Part shown: positions 33,777 through 43,334 of the stretch, piece after piece | Position numbering within the stretch: position 1 is the stretch's first letter | Layout: the number at the start of each line of letters is the position of its first letter | The notes under the pieces: generated by a model | Told to the model about the DNA's origin: nothing | Databases searched by the model: none | What the model saw: only the letters and a program-made list of their open reading frames with translations | Program-made: the position numbers and the translations under genes | From: Bacteroidia bacterium | Lineage (GTDB): Bacteria; Bacteroidota; Bacteroidia; UKL13-3 | Assembly (NCBI GenBank): GCA_021740845.1 | Contig: JAIOYZ010000024.1 | Coordinates: forward strand, 1-61,380 | Direction: 5' to 3' | Length of the DNA stretch: 61,380 bases

Positions 33777-34448
33777 TTATTTAGGAGTTACGGGTGAGTT
33801 AGAGGTGGCCATTGCAGTTTTAATTAAATCAGCTTCCAATGGAGAAATATCAACAATTGCATATCTACCGATATTGCAAATCAACATTTCATCCAAAATA
33901 TCCACCAAGTTTTTATACTTGGCTTTGTCATCTGCCTTAATAACTACAATTAATGCATCCTTGTTAGATTTAATGCCAGCAATTCTACTTTTCATTTCAT
34001 CTTCCTTAATCTGATTGGTTTTATACATTTCCCTCAGAATTGGAATAGAATCGTAGTTATTGTTATTGGCCTTATCTAATAATTCTTTGTTCTTAGAAAG
34101 TAAGGTAGCACGTATACCTCCCTTACTGAAATTAGTAATCACTGGTGTTTCTGGTTCACCAGTTTGTTCGTTGATGAAATAATACACAATTTCATCATTT
34201 TCTGCCAAGAGTAAAGTAATTGCCTGAGAAGCCTTAACTTTTTGTTTTTCTTCCTCAGTAACTTCCTTCACTGGCATATTAATTTCCATGGTTTTTGGCT
34301 TATTCATGGAAGTAGTTAACATAAAGAAGGTAATGAGCAAAAAGCCCAAATCCACCATTGGCGTAAAGTCAACGCGAGTCGACATTTTCTTACCTTTTGG
34401 TTTCCCACCTTTCTTATGACCACCGCCACCGCCTTCTATTTCTGCCAT
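33777..34448 (-). CDS. ExbD/TolR family biopolymer transport protein (second copy)
   Basis: 223 residues. A Gly/Lys-rich cytoplasmic start (GGGGGHKKGGKPKGKK), then TRVDFTPMVDLGFLLITFFMLTTSMNKP with the conserved membrane Asp (about residue 32) needed for proton movement, and a periplasmic domain ending in DALIVVIKADDKAKYKNLVDILDEM. It is longer than classical ExbD (about 140 residues), as is usual for the paired ExbD proteins of Bacteroidota. It lies between the first exbD and tonB with tiny gaps. The two ExbD copies differ substantially, suggesting a heteromeric motor. Confidence 0.9.
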   Translation of the reverse strand: MAEIEGGGGGHKKGGKPKGKKMSTRVDFTPMVDLGFLLITFFMLTTSMNKPKTMEINMPVKEVTEEEKQKVKASQAITLLLAENDEIVYYFINEQTGEPETPVITNFSKGGIRATLLSKNKELLDKANNNNYDSIPILREMYKTNQIKEDEMKSRIAGIKSNKDALIVVIKADDKAKYKNLVDILDEMLICNIGRYAIVDISPLEADLIKTAMATSNSPVTPK

Positions 34449-34457
34449 AATCTTATT

Positions 34458-35063
34458 TTATTTTTCAACCGACTCCGTAGTAAGGTTGGTGATGAAATTA
34501 AATCGATTCACTTTTTTATCCTGTAATGTTGCAATTACTTGCTTCACCACTGGGAAATTAGCGTCTTGATCGCCTTTGATGGCAACACGAACTTTGTTAT
34601 TACTCAAACGAGCTTGCCAAATCCAATCTGCTAATTCATTATTAGTAGAATCAGAAGGAATACCTGATTGATTAAACTTAGCCCTTTCTTCAGACTTTTC
34701 AGCTAAAAGTTCTTTTAACTGACTAAAAGGAACTCCAAAACTCGACATTAATGAAAATTCTTTAATCTCTTTTTCAGAGAAAGGAACCTGCTTAATAGCA
34801 CTCATTTTACGAATCAATTCCTCTTTATACTGTTGCCCTTCCATTGAGAAAAACACACGACCATCATTACTAATAGTAATGGTCATAATGTCTACATCTG
34901 GAAGTGGCACCTCAGCCACAGATGAAGGCGCATTAACTGTCACCGGCTCATCAGGCTTGAATTGTGTAGCCAACATAAAGAACGTCAACAGTAGAAACGC
35001 AACGTCCGTCATGGCCGTCATGTCCACCGAAGTGCTCTTCCTTGGTACTTTAACCTTTGGCAT
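34458..35063 (-). CDS. ExbD/TolR family biopolymer transport protein (first copy)
   Basis: 201 residues: a short basic N-terminus (MPKVKVPRKSTSVDM), then the transmembrane segment TAMTDVAFLLLTFFMLATQF with the conserved Asp at about residue 19, then a periplasmic domain (PVTVNAPSSVAEVPLPD through KVRVAIKGDQDANFPVVKQV). It is a partner of ExbB in a proton-driven motor for TonB. It lies 9 bases upstream of the second exbD, co-oriented in the operon. It is closer to typical ExbD than the second copy in its DMTAMTDVAFLL membrane motif. Confidence 0.92.
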   Translation of the reverse strand: MPKVKVPRKSTSVDMTAMTDVAFLLLTFFMLATQFKPDEPVTVNAPSSVAEVPLPDVDIMTITISNDGRVFFSMEGQQYKEELIRKMSAIKQVPFSEKEIKEFSLMSSFGVPFSQLKELLAEKSEERAKFNQSGIPSDSTNNELADWIWQARLSNNKVRVAIKGDQDANFPVVKQVIATLQDKKVNRFNFITNLTTESVEK

Positions 35064-35127
35064 ATTGTTGTACTTAAATTTTAAAACTCAAAATCAATAT
35101 CAAAATCGAATGGGTAAAAACCCAATC

Positions 35128-35952
35128 TTATTTATGCTTTTCAGCAAATGTTTGTACGATGCTATATCCAGCTTCATCAATCGTAAAGGTAATCTTATCG
35201 ATTTTTGTAGTGAATACGTTGTACATAATGATAGCGATAGCTGAGTTACCAATACCTAAAGCTGTGTTGATCAAAGCTTCAGAAATACCATTTGCCAAAC
35301 CAACTGAATCTGGTGCTCCACCAGTACCCAAAGCCGAGAACGCACGAATCATACCTAATACCGTTCCTAATAGAGCGATCAAAGTAGAAACTGAAGCCAT
35401 GGTTGCGATAATTACCAAGTTCTTTTCTAACATAGGCAATTCTAAAGTAGTAGCTTCTTCCAATTCTTTTTGGATAGCTAAAACTTTTTGTTCTTTGTCC
35501 ATTCCTTGAACACCTTCCATCTCTTTGTACTTAACCAAAGCAGATCTTACGATGTTGGCAACAGAACCTTGTTGTTTGTCACACTCAGCCATAGCAGCAT
35601 CAACGCTGTTAGCAGTTAAATGACCTTGCACTTTGCGAACAAATGCTTCTGCACTTCCATTTCCTTGAGCTTTAGCGATAGTTAAAAAACGTTCAATTGA
35701 AAAAGTGATACTCATTAATACCAAAGATAAAAGGATTGGTACGATGAATCCACCTTTGTAAATTAAACCTAACACGTGGCCGATGCCTTCTTGTACTGGG
35801 TGATTTTTTGAATCGCCACCTTCAAAGTTTGAAGGATTACCCAAAACAAACATGTAAATCAAAATACCGGTAATTACCAGAATAGGAATTGTGAAAGCTG
35901 CAAAATTGCTTTTCAATGAGCTTTCTTTTTTAGGTGTTGCTACCTTGTTCAT
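35128..35952 (-). CDS. MotA/TolQ/ExbB proton channel family protein
   Basis: 274 residues with three transmembrane regions: one near residue 20-37, one at about 65-88 (GFIVPILLSLVLMSITFSIERFL) and a pair in the C-terminal half (NLVIIATMASVSTLIALLGTVLGMIRAFSAL, GISEALINTALGIGNSAIAIIMYNVF), the ExbB channel core. It forms the pentameric channel around ExbD. First gene of the seven-gene cluster ending in the TPR protein. An extra N-terminal helix compared with E. coli ExbB is usual for this phylum. The 122-base gap before nuoN shows no obvious promoter consensus. Confidence 0.92.
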   Translation of the reverse strand: MNKVATPKKESSLKSNFAAFTIPILVITGILIYMFVLGNPSNFEGGDSKNHPVQEGIGHVLGLIYKGGFIVPILLSLVLMSITFSIERFLTIAKAQGNGSAEAFVRKVQGHLTANSVDAAMAECDKQQGSVANIVRSALVKYKEMEGVQGMDKEQKVLAIQKELEEATTLELPMLEKNLVIIATMASVSTLIALLGTVLGMIRAFSALGTGGAPDSVGLANGISEALINTALGIGNSAIAIIMYNVFTTKIDKITFTIDEAGYSIVQTFAEKHK

Positions 35953-36074
35953 GAGAATAATTGTTTATAGTTTAATAGTTACAAAAAAAGTCAATATTTA
36001 GGAATATGCAAGTTGCATCACATATTAATTAATTGTGAAGCCGAATTGCAATATACTTGAAAACGCTTTTTATC

Positions 36075-37451
36075 CTAAAATATGTTTAGGATTGGAGCTG
36101 GATAAAGCCCGAAAAACAAGCTTAATGCTATACATAACCATAATACTAGGTTATAATTAAAGGAATTGCCCATTTCTACTTCGTTTGCAGGCTTTCCATA
36201 CATGGCCAAAATCACCTTAAAATAATAGTAAACACCTATCATTGAAGCGAATATTGCAGTAAGGGTTGTATAAAAGAAACCACTTTGTAAAGCTTCGGTA
36301 AAAATGTAATATTTACCTAAAAATCCTGCAAATGGCGGTATTCCTGCAAGTCCTAACATGGCCATACTCATGGCAGCTGCAGCTAATGGTTTTTTCTTAG
36401 CTAGGCCATTAAATGCACTTATTTCTTCTGAACCGGCTGCCTTAAAAATAGGAATAGCAATTGCAAATGCGGCCAAAGTACTTAAAGAATAAGCCAAAGA
36501 ATAATAGAATAAGGCACCTGCTGGTTGATTTTTAGCACTAATTATAATCAACATAAGGTATCCAGCATGTGAAATTCCGGAGTATGCTAATAGTCGTTTA
36601 AAATTGGTTTGAGCCAAAGCCATTAAATTACCAACGGCCAAGGTTAATATAGCTGCTGCATTCAAAATGATTTCAGCTTTCCAGGAAGTATAAAAGAAAG
36701 TAGCACTCATTAATTTGTAGAATGCACCAAATGCGGCAATTTTCACCAAAGTACTCATATAGGCGGTAACCAATGCTGGCGAACCTTCATACACATCTGG
36801 AGCCCAAAAATGAAATGGAGCTGCTGAAACTTTAAATAACATGGCAAATACAACCATTACCATTCCTGTATAAAATAAGGGTGAAATGTTTTGTTGGTTT
36901 TGAATAGTGTACTCTGTAATCTTAGCAATATCAAAAGTTCCGGTTGAACCATAGATAAGTGCTATACCAAACAATAAGAAACAAGATGCAAAAGATCCCA
37001 TCAAGAAATATTTAAATCCAGCTTCGTTGGATCGAACATCAAATCTCTTGCTTCCTGCCATAACATATAAAGCAATGGATAAAGTTTCAATACCTAAAAA
37101 CAACATGGTTAAATTAGCATAACTAAACATCATCAAGGCTCCAACCAAAACAAAGGTTAGAATCGACATATAATCACTCAAGTGGTTTTGATCTTCTGCA
37201 TAAAAATCAGTAGAAAGAATAAAAACCAATAAGGTTACAAAAATTGCCAAGCCGCCAAATGCTACAGAGAAGTTATCTACCTTCACCATATTGTTAAAAA
37301 AAGCTTGATTGCTATTCCAATCGTTTAGGTTCAAACCGAAAATAACTGCTAAACCCAATACCAGAACTGGTACAATAAGTTTTCTAAAATTGAAGATTTC
37401 TGCTATCATACAGAAGAATCCCAATACCGATGTATAAATAATTGTATTCAC
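36075..37451 (-). CDS. nuoN: NADH-quinone oxidoreductase subunit N
   Basis: Antiporter-like membrane subunit of complex I, taking part in proton pumping in the inner membrane. 458 residues with about 14 hydrophobic helices. The conserved Lys/Glu region is visible in FLGIETLSIALYVMAG and KVSAAPFHFWAPDVYEGSP, and the broken helix in FKRLLAYSGISHAGYLM. Final gene of the nuo operon, 9 bases after nuoM. A GGTTTGAACC motif (37328) falls in the region coding FGLNLND. Confidence 0.95.
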   Translation of the reverse strand: MNTIIYTSVLGFFCMIAEIFNFRKLIVPVLVLGLAVIFGLNLNDWNSNQAFFNNMVKVDNFSVAFGGLAIFVTLLVFILSTDFYAEDQNHLSDYMSILTFVLVGALMMFSYANLTMLFLGIETLSIALYVMAGSKRFDVRSNEAGFKYFLMGSFASCFLLFGIALIYGSTGTFDIAKITEYTIQNQQNISPLFYTGMVMVVFAMLFKVSAAPFHFWAPDVYEGSPALVTAYMSTLVKIAAFGAFYKLMSATFFYTSWKAEIILNAAAILTLAVGNLMALAQTNFKRLLAYSGISHAGYLMLIIISAKNQPAGALFYYSLAYSLSTLAAFAIAIPIFKAAGSEEISAFNGLAKKKPLAAAAMSMAMLGLAGIPPFAGFLGKYYIFTEALQSGFFYTTLTAIFASMIGVYYYFKVILAMYGKPANEVEMGNSFNYNLVLWLCIALSLFFGLYPAPILNIF

Positions 37452-37460
37452 GTGTTCCTT

Positions 37461-38894
37461 TTATTTAGTAATGGTTTTCAAAAATGGTTCGGTTAGTTCG
37501 ATGATTGTATTTGGGAAAATACCAAAAAAGAAAATGAGGATTCCAATAGAAATTAAGACCACTTTCTCGTTCCAATATAAATCAGGGAATACCATATTCT
37601 CCATGATAGGTTCACCCAAAACCACCTTTTGATACATGCGTAACATATAAACTGCACCAAGAATAATAGTTAATCCTGCAAAAACACTCAACCAAGTATT
37701 GTATTCGTAAACTCCAAATAACAACATAAACTCACCCACAAATCCGTTGGTAAGTGGTAAGGCTACAGAACCTAAAATAATTACCATAAACCAAGTTGCA
37801 AATTTAGGTGCTACTAATCGTATACCTCCCAAGCCTTCCACGTTTGGATTTTGAGTTCTATTAAAAATAATATCAGCGCAGAAAAACAAACCTACCACAT
37901 TAATACCGTGAGCAAACATTTGAATCAAACTTCCTTGCATACCAGTTAGGTTCATGGCAAAAATACCTGCACTAATTAACCCAACGTGAGCAATAGATGA
38001 ATAGGCTAGTAATCGTTTTAAATCACTTTGCATGATGGCAATAATAGATGCATAAACAATTCCTGCAACGCTTAAACCTATGGCAATATATTGCCATTCT
38101 TTTACCCCTTCAGGAACTACAGGAATCAACCAACGAATTAAACTATAGGTACCCATTTTAAGCATGATACCAGATAATAACATAGTTCCTTGTGTGGGAG
38201 CTGTTTTATAGGTATCAGGTTGCCATGTGTGGAAAGGAACAATTGGAATTTTAATAGCAAATGCAATAAAGAATAGCCAAAACAACCATGTTTGATTGCA
38301 AGCGCATGCCTTATTGGAAATTAATACTGCCCAATCTAAAGAATGAGTTGGAGTGCCATTGTATAAGAACAAGAAAGCAAACAACATTAATAAACTACCT
38401 GCTAAGGTATAAATGAAAAATTTTAAGGTAACCTGAGTTCTATTTTGACCACCCCAATTAAAGGAAATAAAATAGATTGGAATTAAAGCCAACTCCCAGA
38501 AAATATAATAAATAAAACCATCAAATGCGATGAAAACGCCATTTAATGCAAACTGCATAAACAACATTAGGCTATAAAAAATATGTGGCCTTTCTATTTC
38601 TCTATTATAACCACTTAAAACAATAAGTGGCAAGAGTAAATTGGTTAAAATAACCATCAACAAACTCATTCCATCCATAGAAAAATGGACATTTATGAAT
38701 GGTTTTGCCGACCAATTTCTTAGGAAATCAAATGGCACTGCGCCTTCTGCATTAAAAACAGTATAAGCATAGGCCGTAAAACCTAATTGAACTAAGGTTA
38801 AAACCAAAGCAAGGTTTCGGCTCAAACCGCCTCTACTAAAAAGTAAAAGTAAAGATGCGGCAAGCGGTATAAATAAAAGAGTTAAGCTAAGCAT
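37461..38894 (-). CDS. nuoM: NADH-quinone oxidoreductase subunit M
   Basis: Antiporter-like membrane subunit of complex I. I choose the ATG giving MLSLTLLFIPLAASLLLLF, 2 bases after the nuoL stop, for 477 residues; a longer frame would run 41 residues back into nuoL and is not family-like. Conserved elements: YFISFNWGGQNRTQVTLKFF, IKIPIVPFHTWQPDTYKTAP (the key Lys), and LKRLLAYSSIAHVGLI. Tightly packed between nuoL and nuoN, so co-transcribed. Confidence 0.95.
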   Translation of the reverse strand: MLSLTLLFIPLAASLLLLFSRGGLSRNLALVLTLVQLGFTAYAYTVFNAEGAVPFDFLRNWSAKPFINVHFSMDGMSLLMVILTNLLLPLIVLSGYNREIERPHIFYSLMLFMQFALNGVFIAFDGFIYYIFWELALIPIYFISFNWGGQNRTQVTLKFFIYTLAGSLLMLFAFLFLYNGTPTHSLDWAVLISNKACACNQTWLFWLFFIAFAIKIPIVPFHTWQPDTYKTAPTQGTMLLSGIMLKMGTYSLIRWLIPVVPEGVKEWQYIAIGLSVAGIVYASIIAIMQSDLKRLLAYSSIAHVGLISAGIFAMNLTGMQGSLIQMFAHGINVVGLFFCADIIFNRTQNPNVEGLGGIRLVAPKFATWFMVIILGSVALPLTNGFVGEFMLLFGVYEYNTWLSVFAGLTIILGAVYMLRMYQKVVLGEPIMENMVFPDLYWNEKVVLISIGILIFFFGIFPNTIIELTEPFLKTITK

Positions 38895-38896
38895 TT

Positions 38897-40813
38897 TTAA
38901 TACACCAATTGAATAAACATTAATACCATCATTCCTATAACCATCGCAAATATGTAAAAACCAGTATTTCCGGTTTGAACCAAACGCAATGTTCTTCCAG
39001 TAAAACCAACAATCCAAGCTGCTGCCATTACTATTAAATCAACAACCAATTTATCAACTAATACAAATAGGATATCGCTAATTACCATGATTGGTTTAAC
39101 AATAATTGTATTGTATAATTCGTCGATATAAAATTTATTGGCAACCCATTTAGAAAGACCTTGTGGCTCATCCTCTGGAATTTGATTTTTAGAAACATAA
39201 AAACTCCAAGCCAAGCCAATGCTAATTGCTGCAGCAGATAAGGCAATTCCAATTAGCATTAATTCTGTTCCATGATCTGCATGGTGGTGTTCTGTAATTA
39301 GGCTTTTCGAGCCTTCGAAAACTGGAGCCAAATATTGTGAGAAATAATGTGTTGAACTCATAACTGCTGGCATTCCTAAAAATCCAGCACCTACAGAAAA
39401 TATTGCCAATACAATTAAAGGTAAAGTCATTGTCCAAGGCGACTCATGCAAATGATGCTTTTGCTCTTCTGTTCCCCTAAAGCTTTTGCTAAAGGTTAAG
39501 AAGAATAAACGGAACATATAAAACACGGTCATCATAGAACTGATGCTTAATAATATCCAAACTGTTTTATTAGCACCAAAGGATGCAGCTAAAATTTCAT
39601 CTTTTGAAAAGAAACCAGCAAATGGGAAAATACCTGAAATTGCTAATGTTCCAATTAAGAAAGTAAGCCAGGTAATGCGAATATATTTTCCTAATCCACC
39701 CATATAGCGCATATCTTGTTCTCCGCCCATAGCATGAATTACACTACCAGCACCTAAAAACAATAAGGCTTTAAAGAAAGCATGTGTTACCACATGAAAC
39801 ATTCCACTTTCAAAAGCTCCAATGCCAAGAGCTGCAAACATTAACCCTAATTGAGAAACGGTAGAATAAGCCAATACCTTTTTAATATCTGTTTGCTTAA
39901 TACCTATGATAGCTGCAAAAATGGAAGTAATAACACCTACCCACATTACAACTTCCATGGTAAATGGAGCTAAGGCAAAAATCAAGTTAGAACGAGCAAT
40001 CATATAAATACCAGCTGTTACCATGGTTGCAGCATGAATTAATGCTGAAACAGGTGTTGGACCAGCCATTGCATCTGGCAACCAAGTATACAAAGGTATT
40101 TGAGCACTTTTACCCATTGCACCTACAAATAACAATAAGGTAATTGCAACTAATAAGGAACTTCCTGCTGGGTAATTAATGGCATTTGCATTAACGGTTT
40201 CAAAATCTAAACCTCCCAAATAGAATAACATAAAGAACATCCCAATCAAGAACCCAAGATCGCCCACACGGTTCATAATAAATGCCTTTTTAGCGGCATC
40301 GTTATAAGAATCATTTTTGAACCAAAAGCCAATTAACAGATACGAACACAATCCAACTCCCTCCCAGCCGATGAACATTATTAAATAACTATTACCCATA
40401 ACGAGTAATAGCATAAAGAAAATAAATAGGTTCAAATAGGAAAAGAATCTGCTAAAGCCTTCATCGTGGTGCATGTAGCCGATAGAATACAAATGAATTA
40501 AGAATCCAATACCTGTAACTACTAAGAGCATTACCAATGAAAGAGGATCTATTAAAAAACCAAAGGCAAGGTTAATATTCCCCCATTTAATCCAATTGAA
40601 TAAATTGAAATTTAAGGATTGATTGGCAGGTAGGTTCAAAAATAAATGAAGTGCTAAGCCAAATGACAAAAGAATCATGGCACTTGCAAACCAACCACTA
40701 AAGTGTTTAAGTTGTTTGCCAAATAAGGCAGTTATAAAAAAACCCAGCAGCGGAAACAAGGGAATCAGGCTTGCTGGTGTAATTAATTGAGTGAGATTTA
40801 TAAAGTTATCCAT
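38897..40813 (-). CDS. nuoL: NADH-quinone oxidoreductase subunit L
   Basis: Largest antiporter-like subunit of complex I (638 residues, about 16 helices) with the long lateral helix near the C-terminus. Typical motifs: MFIGWEGVGLCSYLLIGFW, KSAQIPLYTWLPDAMAGPTP, HAATMVTAGIYMIAR and IKKVLAYSTVSQLGLMFAA. It carries the GGTTTGAACC word at 38972, encoding VQTG near the end. Located 24 bases after nuoK. Confidence 0.96.
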   Translation of the reverse strand: MDNFINLTQLITPASLIPLFPLLGFFITALFGKQLKHFSGWFASAMILLSFGLALHLFLNLPANQSLNFNLFNWIKWGNINLAFGFLIDPLSLVMLLVVTGIGFLIHLYSIGYMHHDEGFSRFFSYLNLFIFFMLLLVMGNSYLIMFIGWEGVGLCSYLLIGFWFKNDSYNDAAKKAFIMNRVGDLGFLIGMFFMLFYLGGLDFETVNANAINYPAGSSLLVAITLLLFVGAMGKSAQIPLYTWLPDAMAGPTPVSALIHAATMVTAGIYMIARSNLIFALAPFTMEVVMWVGVITSIFAAIIGIKQTDIKKVLAYSTVSQLGLMFAALGIGAFESGMFHVVTHAFFKALLFLGAGSVIHAMGGEQDMRYMGGLGKYIRITWLTFLIGTLAISGIFPFAGFFSKDEILAASFGANKTVWILLSISSMMTVFYMFRLFFLTFSKSFRGTEEQKHHLHESPWTMTLPLIVLAIFSVGAGFLGMPAVMSSTHYFSQYLAPVFEGSKSLITEHHHADHGTELMLIGIALSAAAISIGLAWSFYVSKNQIPEDEPQGLSKWVANKFYIDELYNTIIVKPIMVISDILFVLVDKLVVDLIVMAAAWIVGFTGRTLRLVQTGNTGFYIFAMVIGMMVLMFIQLVY

Positions 40814-40837
40814 TATAATTTTTATCTAAGGATTGCC

Positions 40838-41161
40838 TTACCATTTTAATTTACTTAATATATTGATATCGGTGCTGGCAAGGTTGCGATATATACTAAC
40901 CAATAAAGCCAAACCAACTGCTACCTCTGCGGCTGCTACCACCATGATAAAGAAAACAAATACTTGACCCTCTGTATTTCCGGAATATGCAGAAAAACTT
41001 ACCAGTAACAAATTAACAGAGTTGAGCATTAATTCAACACACATCAAAATTATGAGTCCGTTTCTGCGAAATAAAACGCCCATCACTCCTATCGAAAACA
41101 AAATGGTACTTAAAACCAAATACCAATTTTGTGGGTTTCCATGTTCTACTAGTTCATTCAT
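40838..41161 (-). CDS. nuoK: NADH-quinone oxidoreductase subunit K
   Basis: 107 residues, three transmembrane helices, complex I membrane arm. Motifs YLVLSTILFSIGVMGVLFRRN and the Glu-containing helices CVELMLNSVNLLLVSFS and VAAAEVAVGLALLVSIYRN are intact; these glutamates line the proton path. Its ATG overlaps the nuoJ stop by one base (TAATG), indicating coupled translation. Confidence 0.96.
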   Translation of the reverse strand: MNELVEHGNPQNWYLVLSTILFSIGVMGVLFRRNGLIILMCVELMLNSVNLLLVSFSAYSGNTEGQVFVFFIMVVAAAEVAVGLALLVSIYRNLASTDINILSKLKW

Positions 41162-41661
41162 TAGTGTTTCTCCTTTTTAGCTAAAACTACAGCTCCAATC
41201 ATGGCTGCTATAAATAATACGGAAGTCATTTCAAATGGCAGCATGAAATCGGTAAATAATTTCATTCCTACATTTTGAACAAATCCAGTTTCCATTCTTT
41301 CAGGTGCCACATAGGTTGTTAATTCTGTTGAGCGCATGGCAGCTAACAAAACCAGCATTAGCATACCTCCTGTTATTATTGCTGCAAATTTTATCAAGTT
41401 TGTTTTATGAGGTTCTGTTTCCTTATTTAAATTTAGGAGCATCACTGTAAACAACATCAATACCATAATTGCACCTGCATAAACAATGATATGTACAATT
41501 GCCAAAAACTGGGCATTCAAAACCACATAATGGCCGGCAATTGAGAAAAAACAAACGATTAACCATAAAACACTATAAATAGGGCTTCTGGAAAACACTA
41601 CAAACAGCGCACTAATAATAGAAAGCGCTGCAAGCATAAAAAATATTAACTGACTACTCAT
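41161..41661 (-). CDS. nuoJ: NADH-quinone oxidoreductase subunit J
   Basis: 166 residues, five helices, complex I membrane arm. Conserved AALSIISALFVVFSRSPIYSV, then AQFLAIVHIIVYAGAIMVLMLFTVMLLN (the pi-bulge helix, with YAGA), and an acidic C-terminal helix before KKEKH. It overlaps nuoK by a single base. The gap to nuoI is 57 bases and contains no terminator. Confidence 0.95.
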   Translation of the reverse strand: MSSQLIFFMLAALSIISALFVVFSRSPIYSVLWLIVCFFSIAGHYVVLNAQFLAIVHIIVYAGAIMVLMLFTVMLLNLNKETEPHKTNLIKFAAIITGGMLMLVLLAAMRSTELTTYVAPERMETGFVQNVGMKLFTDFMLPFEMTSVLFIAAMIGAVVLAKKEKH

Positions 41662-41718
41662 TACAGGGTTCTTGTTCTTTTAAGGTTTAAATCAAAATTC
41701 AATTTTAAAACAAATCAC

Positions 41719-42249
41719 TTATGAGGTGTATTGCTTTTTCCTTTTACTTACATCTATCCTATCGTCCATTTTTTCACCTAACATATCTTTACCAAAAATA
41801 AATCCGCCTCTGGTAAAATCGCTTGGTACAATTCTATCGGTTAAATAAATGGCATCTTTAGGACAAGCTTCTTCGCATAATCCGCAATAGATGCAACGCA
41901 ACATGTTTATTTCATATTTATCTGCATATTTCTCTTCGCGGTACAAATGCTCTTCGCCTTTTTTACGTTCTGCAGCATCCATGGTAATGGCTTCGGCAGG
42001 ACAAGAAACTGCGCACAAACCACAAGCGGTGCAATTCTCTCTTCCTTGTTCGTCTTTTTTAAGAACGTGCATTCCTCTGTAAACAGGAGCAAATTCGCGC
42101 GTAACTTCAGGGTACCTCAAAGTGGCTTTTTTTCTAAAAAGATGTTTGATGGTAATACTTAATCCAGAAAAGATAGCAGGCAAATACATGCGCTCCATCC
42201 AGGTCATTTCTGGTTTAGTTACTACTTTAGATCTATTTGTTAGTTGCAT
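41719..42249 (-). CDS. nuoI: NADH-quinone oxidoreductase subunit I
   Basis: 176 residues, binds two [4Fe-4S] clusters (N6a/N6b) in the connecting arm. The two ferredoxin motifs are CTACGLCAVSCP and CIYCGLCEEACP. A membrane-surface helix precedes them (AIFSGLSITIKHLFRK). Lies 20 bases after nuoH. The C-terminal tail ends RKKQYTS, with no known extra role. Confidence 0.96.
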   Translation of the reverse strand: MQLTNRSKVVTKPEMTWMERMYLPAIFSGLSITIKHLFRKKATLRYPEVTREFAPVYRGMHVLKKDEQGRENCTACGLCAVSCPAEAITMDAAERKKGEEHLYREEKYADKYEINMLRCIYCGLCEEACPKDAIYLTDRIVPSDFTRGGFIFGKDMLGEKMDDRIDVSKRKKQYTS

Positions 42250-42269
42250 AAAAGCGATTGTTCAATTAG

Positions 42270-43334
42270 TTAGTTTCCAAAAAATATAATGACAGCACCT
42301 GTAATTAATACATTTATGATAGCAATAGGCATTAACATTTGCCAACCTAAACGCATTAATTGGTCGTAACGGAATCTTGGAAGAGTCCAACGAACCCACA
42401 TAAAGAAAAAGATGAAAAAGAAGATTTTGCCAAACAAAGCAGCCACACTAATTAAACTTACCACATTAGCAGGCAATACAGTTGAAGCATATTCAATACC
42501 AGGAAAATTATATCCGCCAAAGAATAAACAAGCAATTACTGTTGATGAAATAAACATATTGATGTATTCAGCAAAAAGGTATAATCCCAATTTCATTGAA
42601 GAATATTCTGTATGAAAACCTCCGATTAATTCAGAATCTGCTTCAGGTAAATCGAAAGGAGTACGGTTACATTCTGCAAAAGCACAGACTAAGAAAATAA
42701 TAAAGGCCGCAGGTTGGTAAAATACATTCCAGTTGATACCGGAAACATTTATAAAACCATATAATTTACCAGTACCTTGACTTTCAACAATTGCGTTCAA
42801 ACTTAAAGAGCCATTGGTCATTAATAAAACGGCAATCACACTCATACCCATAGCCAATTCATAGCTAATCATTTGGCTACTTGCTCTAACAGCACCCAAA
42901 AGTGCAAATTTGTTATTAGATGCCCAACCACCAATCATAATGCCATAAACACCTAAGGAAACTACGCCCATGATGTATAAAATTCCAATATTGATATCGG
43001 CAACTTGTAGGTTATAAGTTACACCACCAAATTCCAATGGTTTTCCCCAAGGAATAACTGCTGATGTCATTAATGCGGTAAGCATAAACATGCTTGGGCC
43101 AAGGATAAATAGTAACTTATCGGAAACTGTTGGGATGATTTCTTCTTTCAAAAACATTTTCACACCATCGGCAATTGGTTGTAATAAACCAAAAGGCCCT
43201 GCTCTATCCGGACCAATACGATCTTGCAAAAATGCGGCAATTTTACGTTCGGCATAGGTACTATAAGCAGCAATGCCTAAACTTACCAAGAATAAAACTA
43301 AAACTAAAATTCCTTTAAACATTAAGATACTCAT
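42270..43334 (-). CDS. nuoH: NADH-quinone oxidoreductase subunit H
   Basis: 354 residues, eight or more helices. It forms the quinone-binding chamber with NuoB and NuoD. Motifs: YAERKIAAFLQDRIGPDRAG, then PIADGVKMFLKEEIIP, AECNRTPFDLPEADSELIGG (conserved Glu loop) and FFFMWVRWTLPRFRYDQLM. The start overlaps the nuoG stop by 4 bases (ATGA). No oddities. Confidence 0.96.
   Translation of the reverse strand: MSILMFKGILVLVLFLVSLGIAAYSTYAERKIAAFLQDRIGPDRAGPFGLLQPIADGVKMFLKEEIIPTVSDKLLFILGPSMFMLTALMTSAVIPWGKPLEFGGVTYNLQVADINIGILYIMGVVSLGVYGIMIGGWASNNKFALLGAVRASSQMISYELAMGMSVIAVLLMTNGSLSLNAIVESQGTGKLYGFINVSGINWNVFYQPAAFIIFLVCAFAECNRTPFDLPEADSELIGGFHTEYSSMKLGLYLFAEYINMFISSTVIACLFFGGYNFPGIEYASTVLPANVVSLISVAALFGKIFFFIFFFMWVRWTLPRFRYDQLMRLGWQMLMPIAIINVLITGAVIIFFGN

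Noticed and set aside
38895-39017. 41-residue N-terminal extension of NuoM
   Set aside because: It is the out-of-frame end of nuoL, and the family starts at MLSLTLL.
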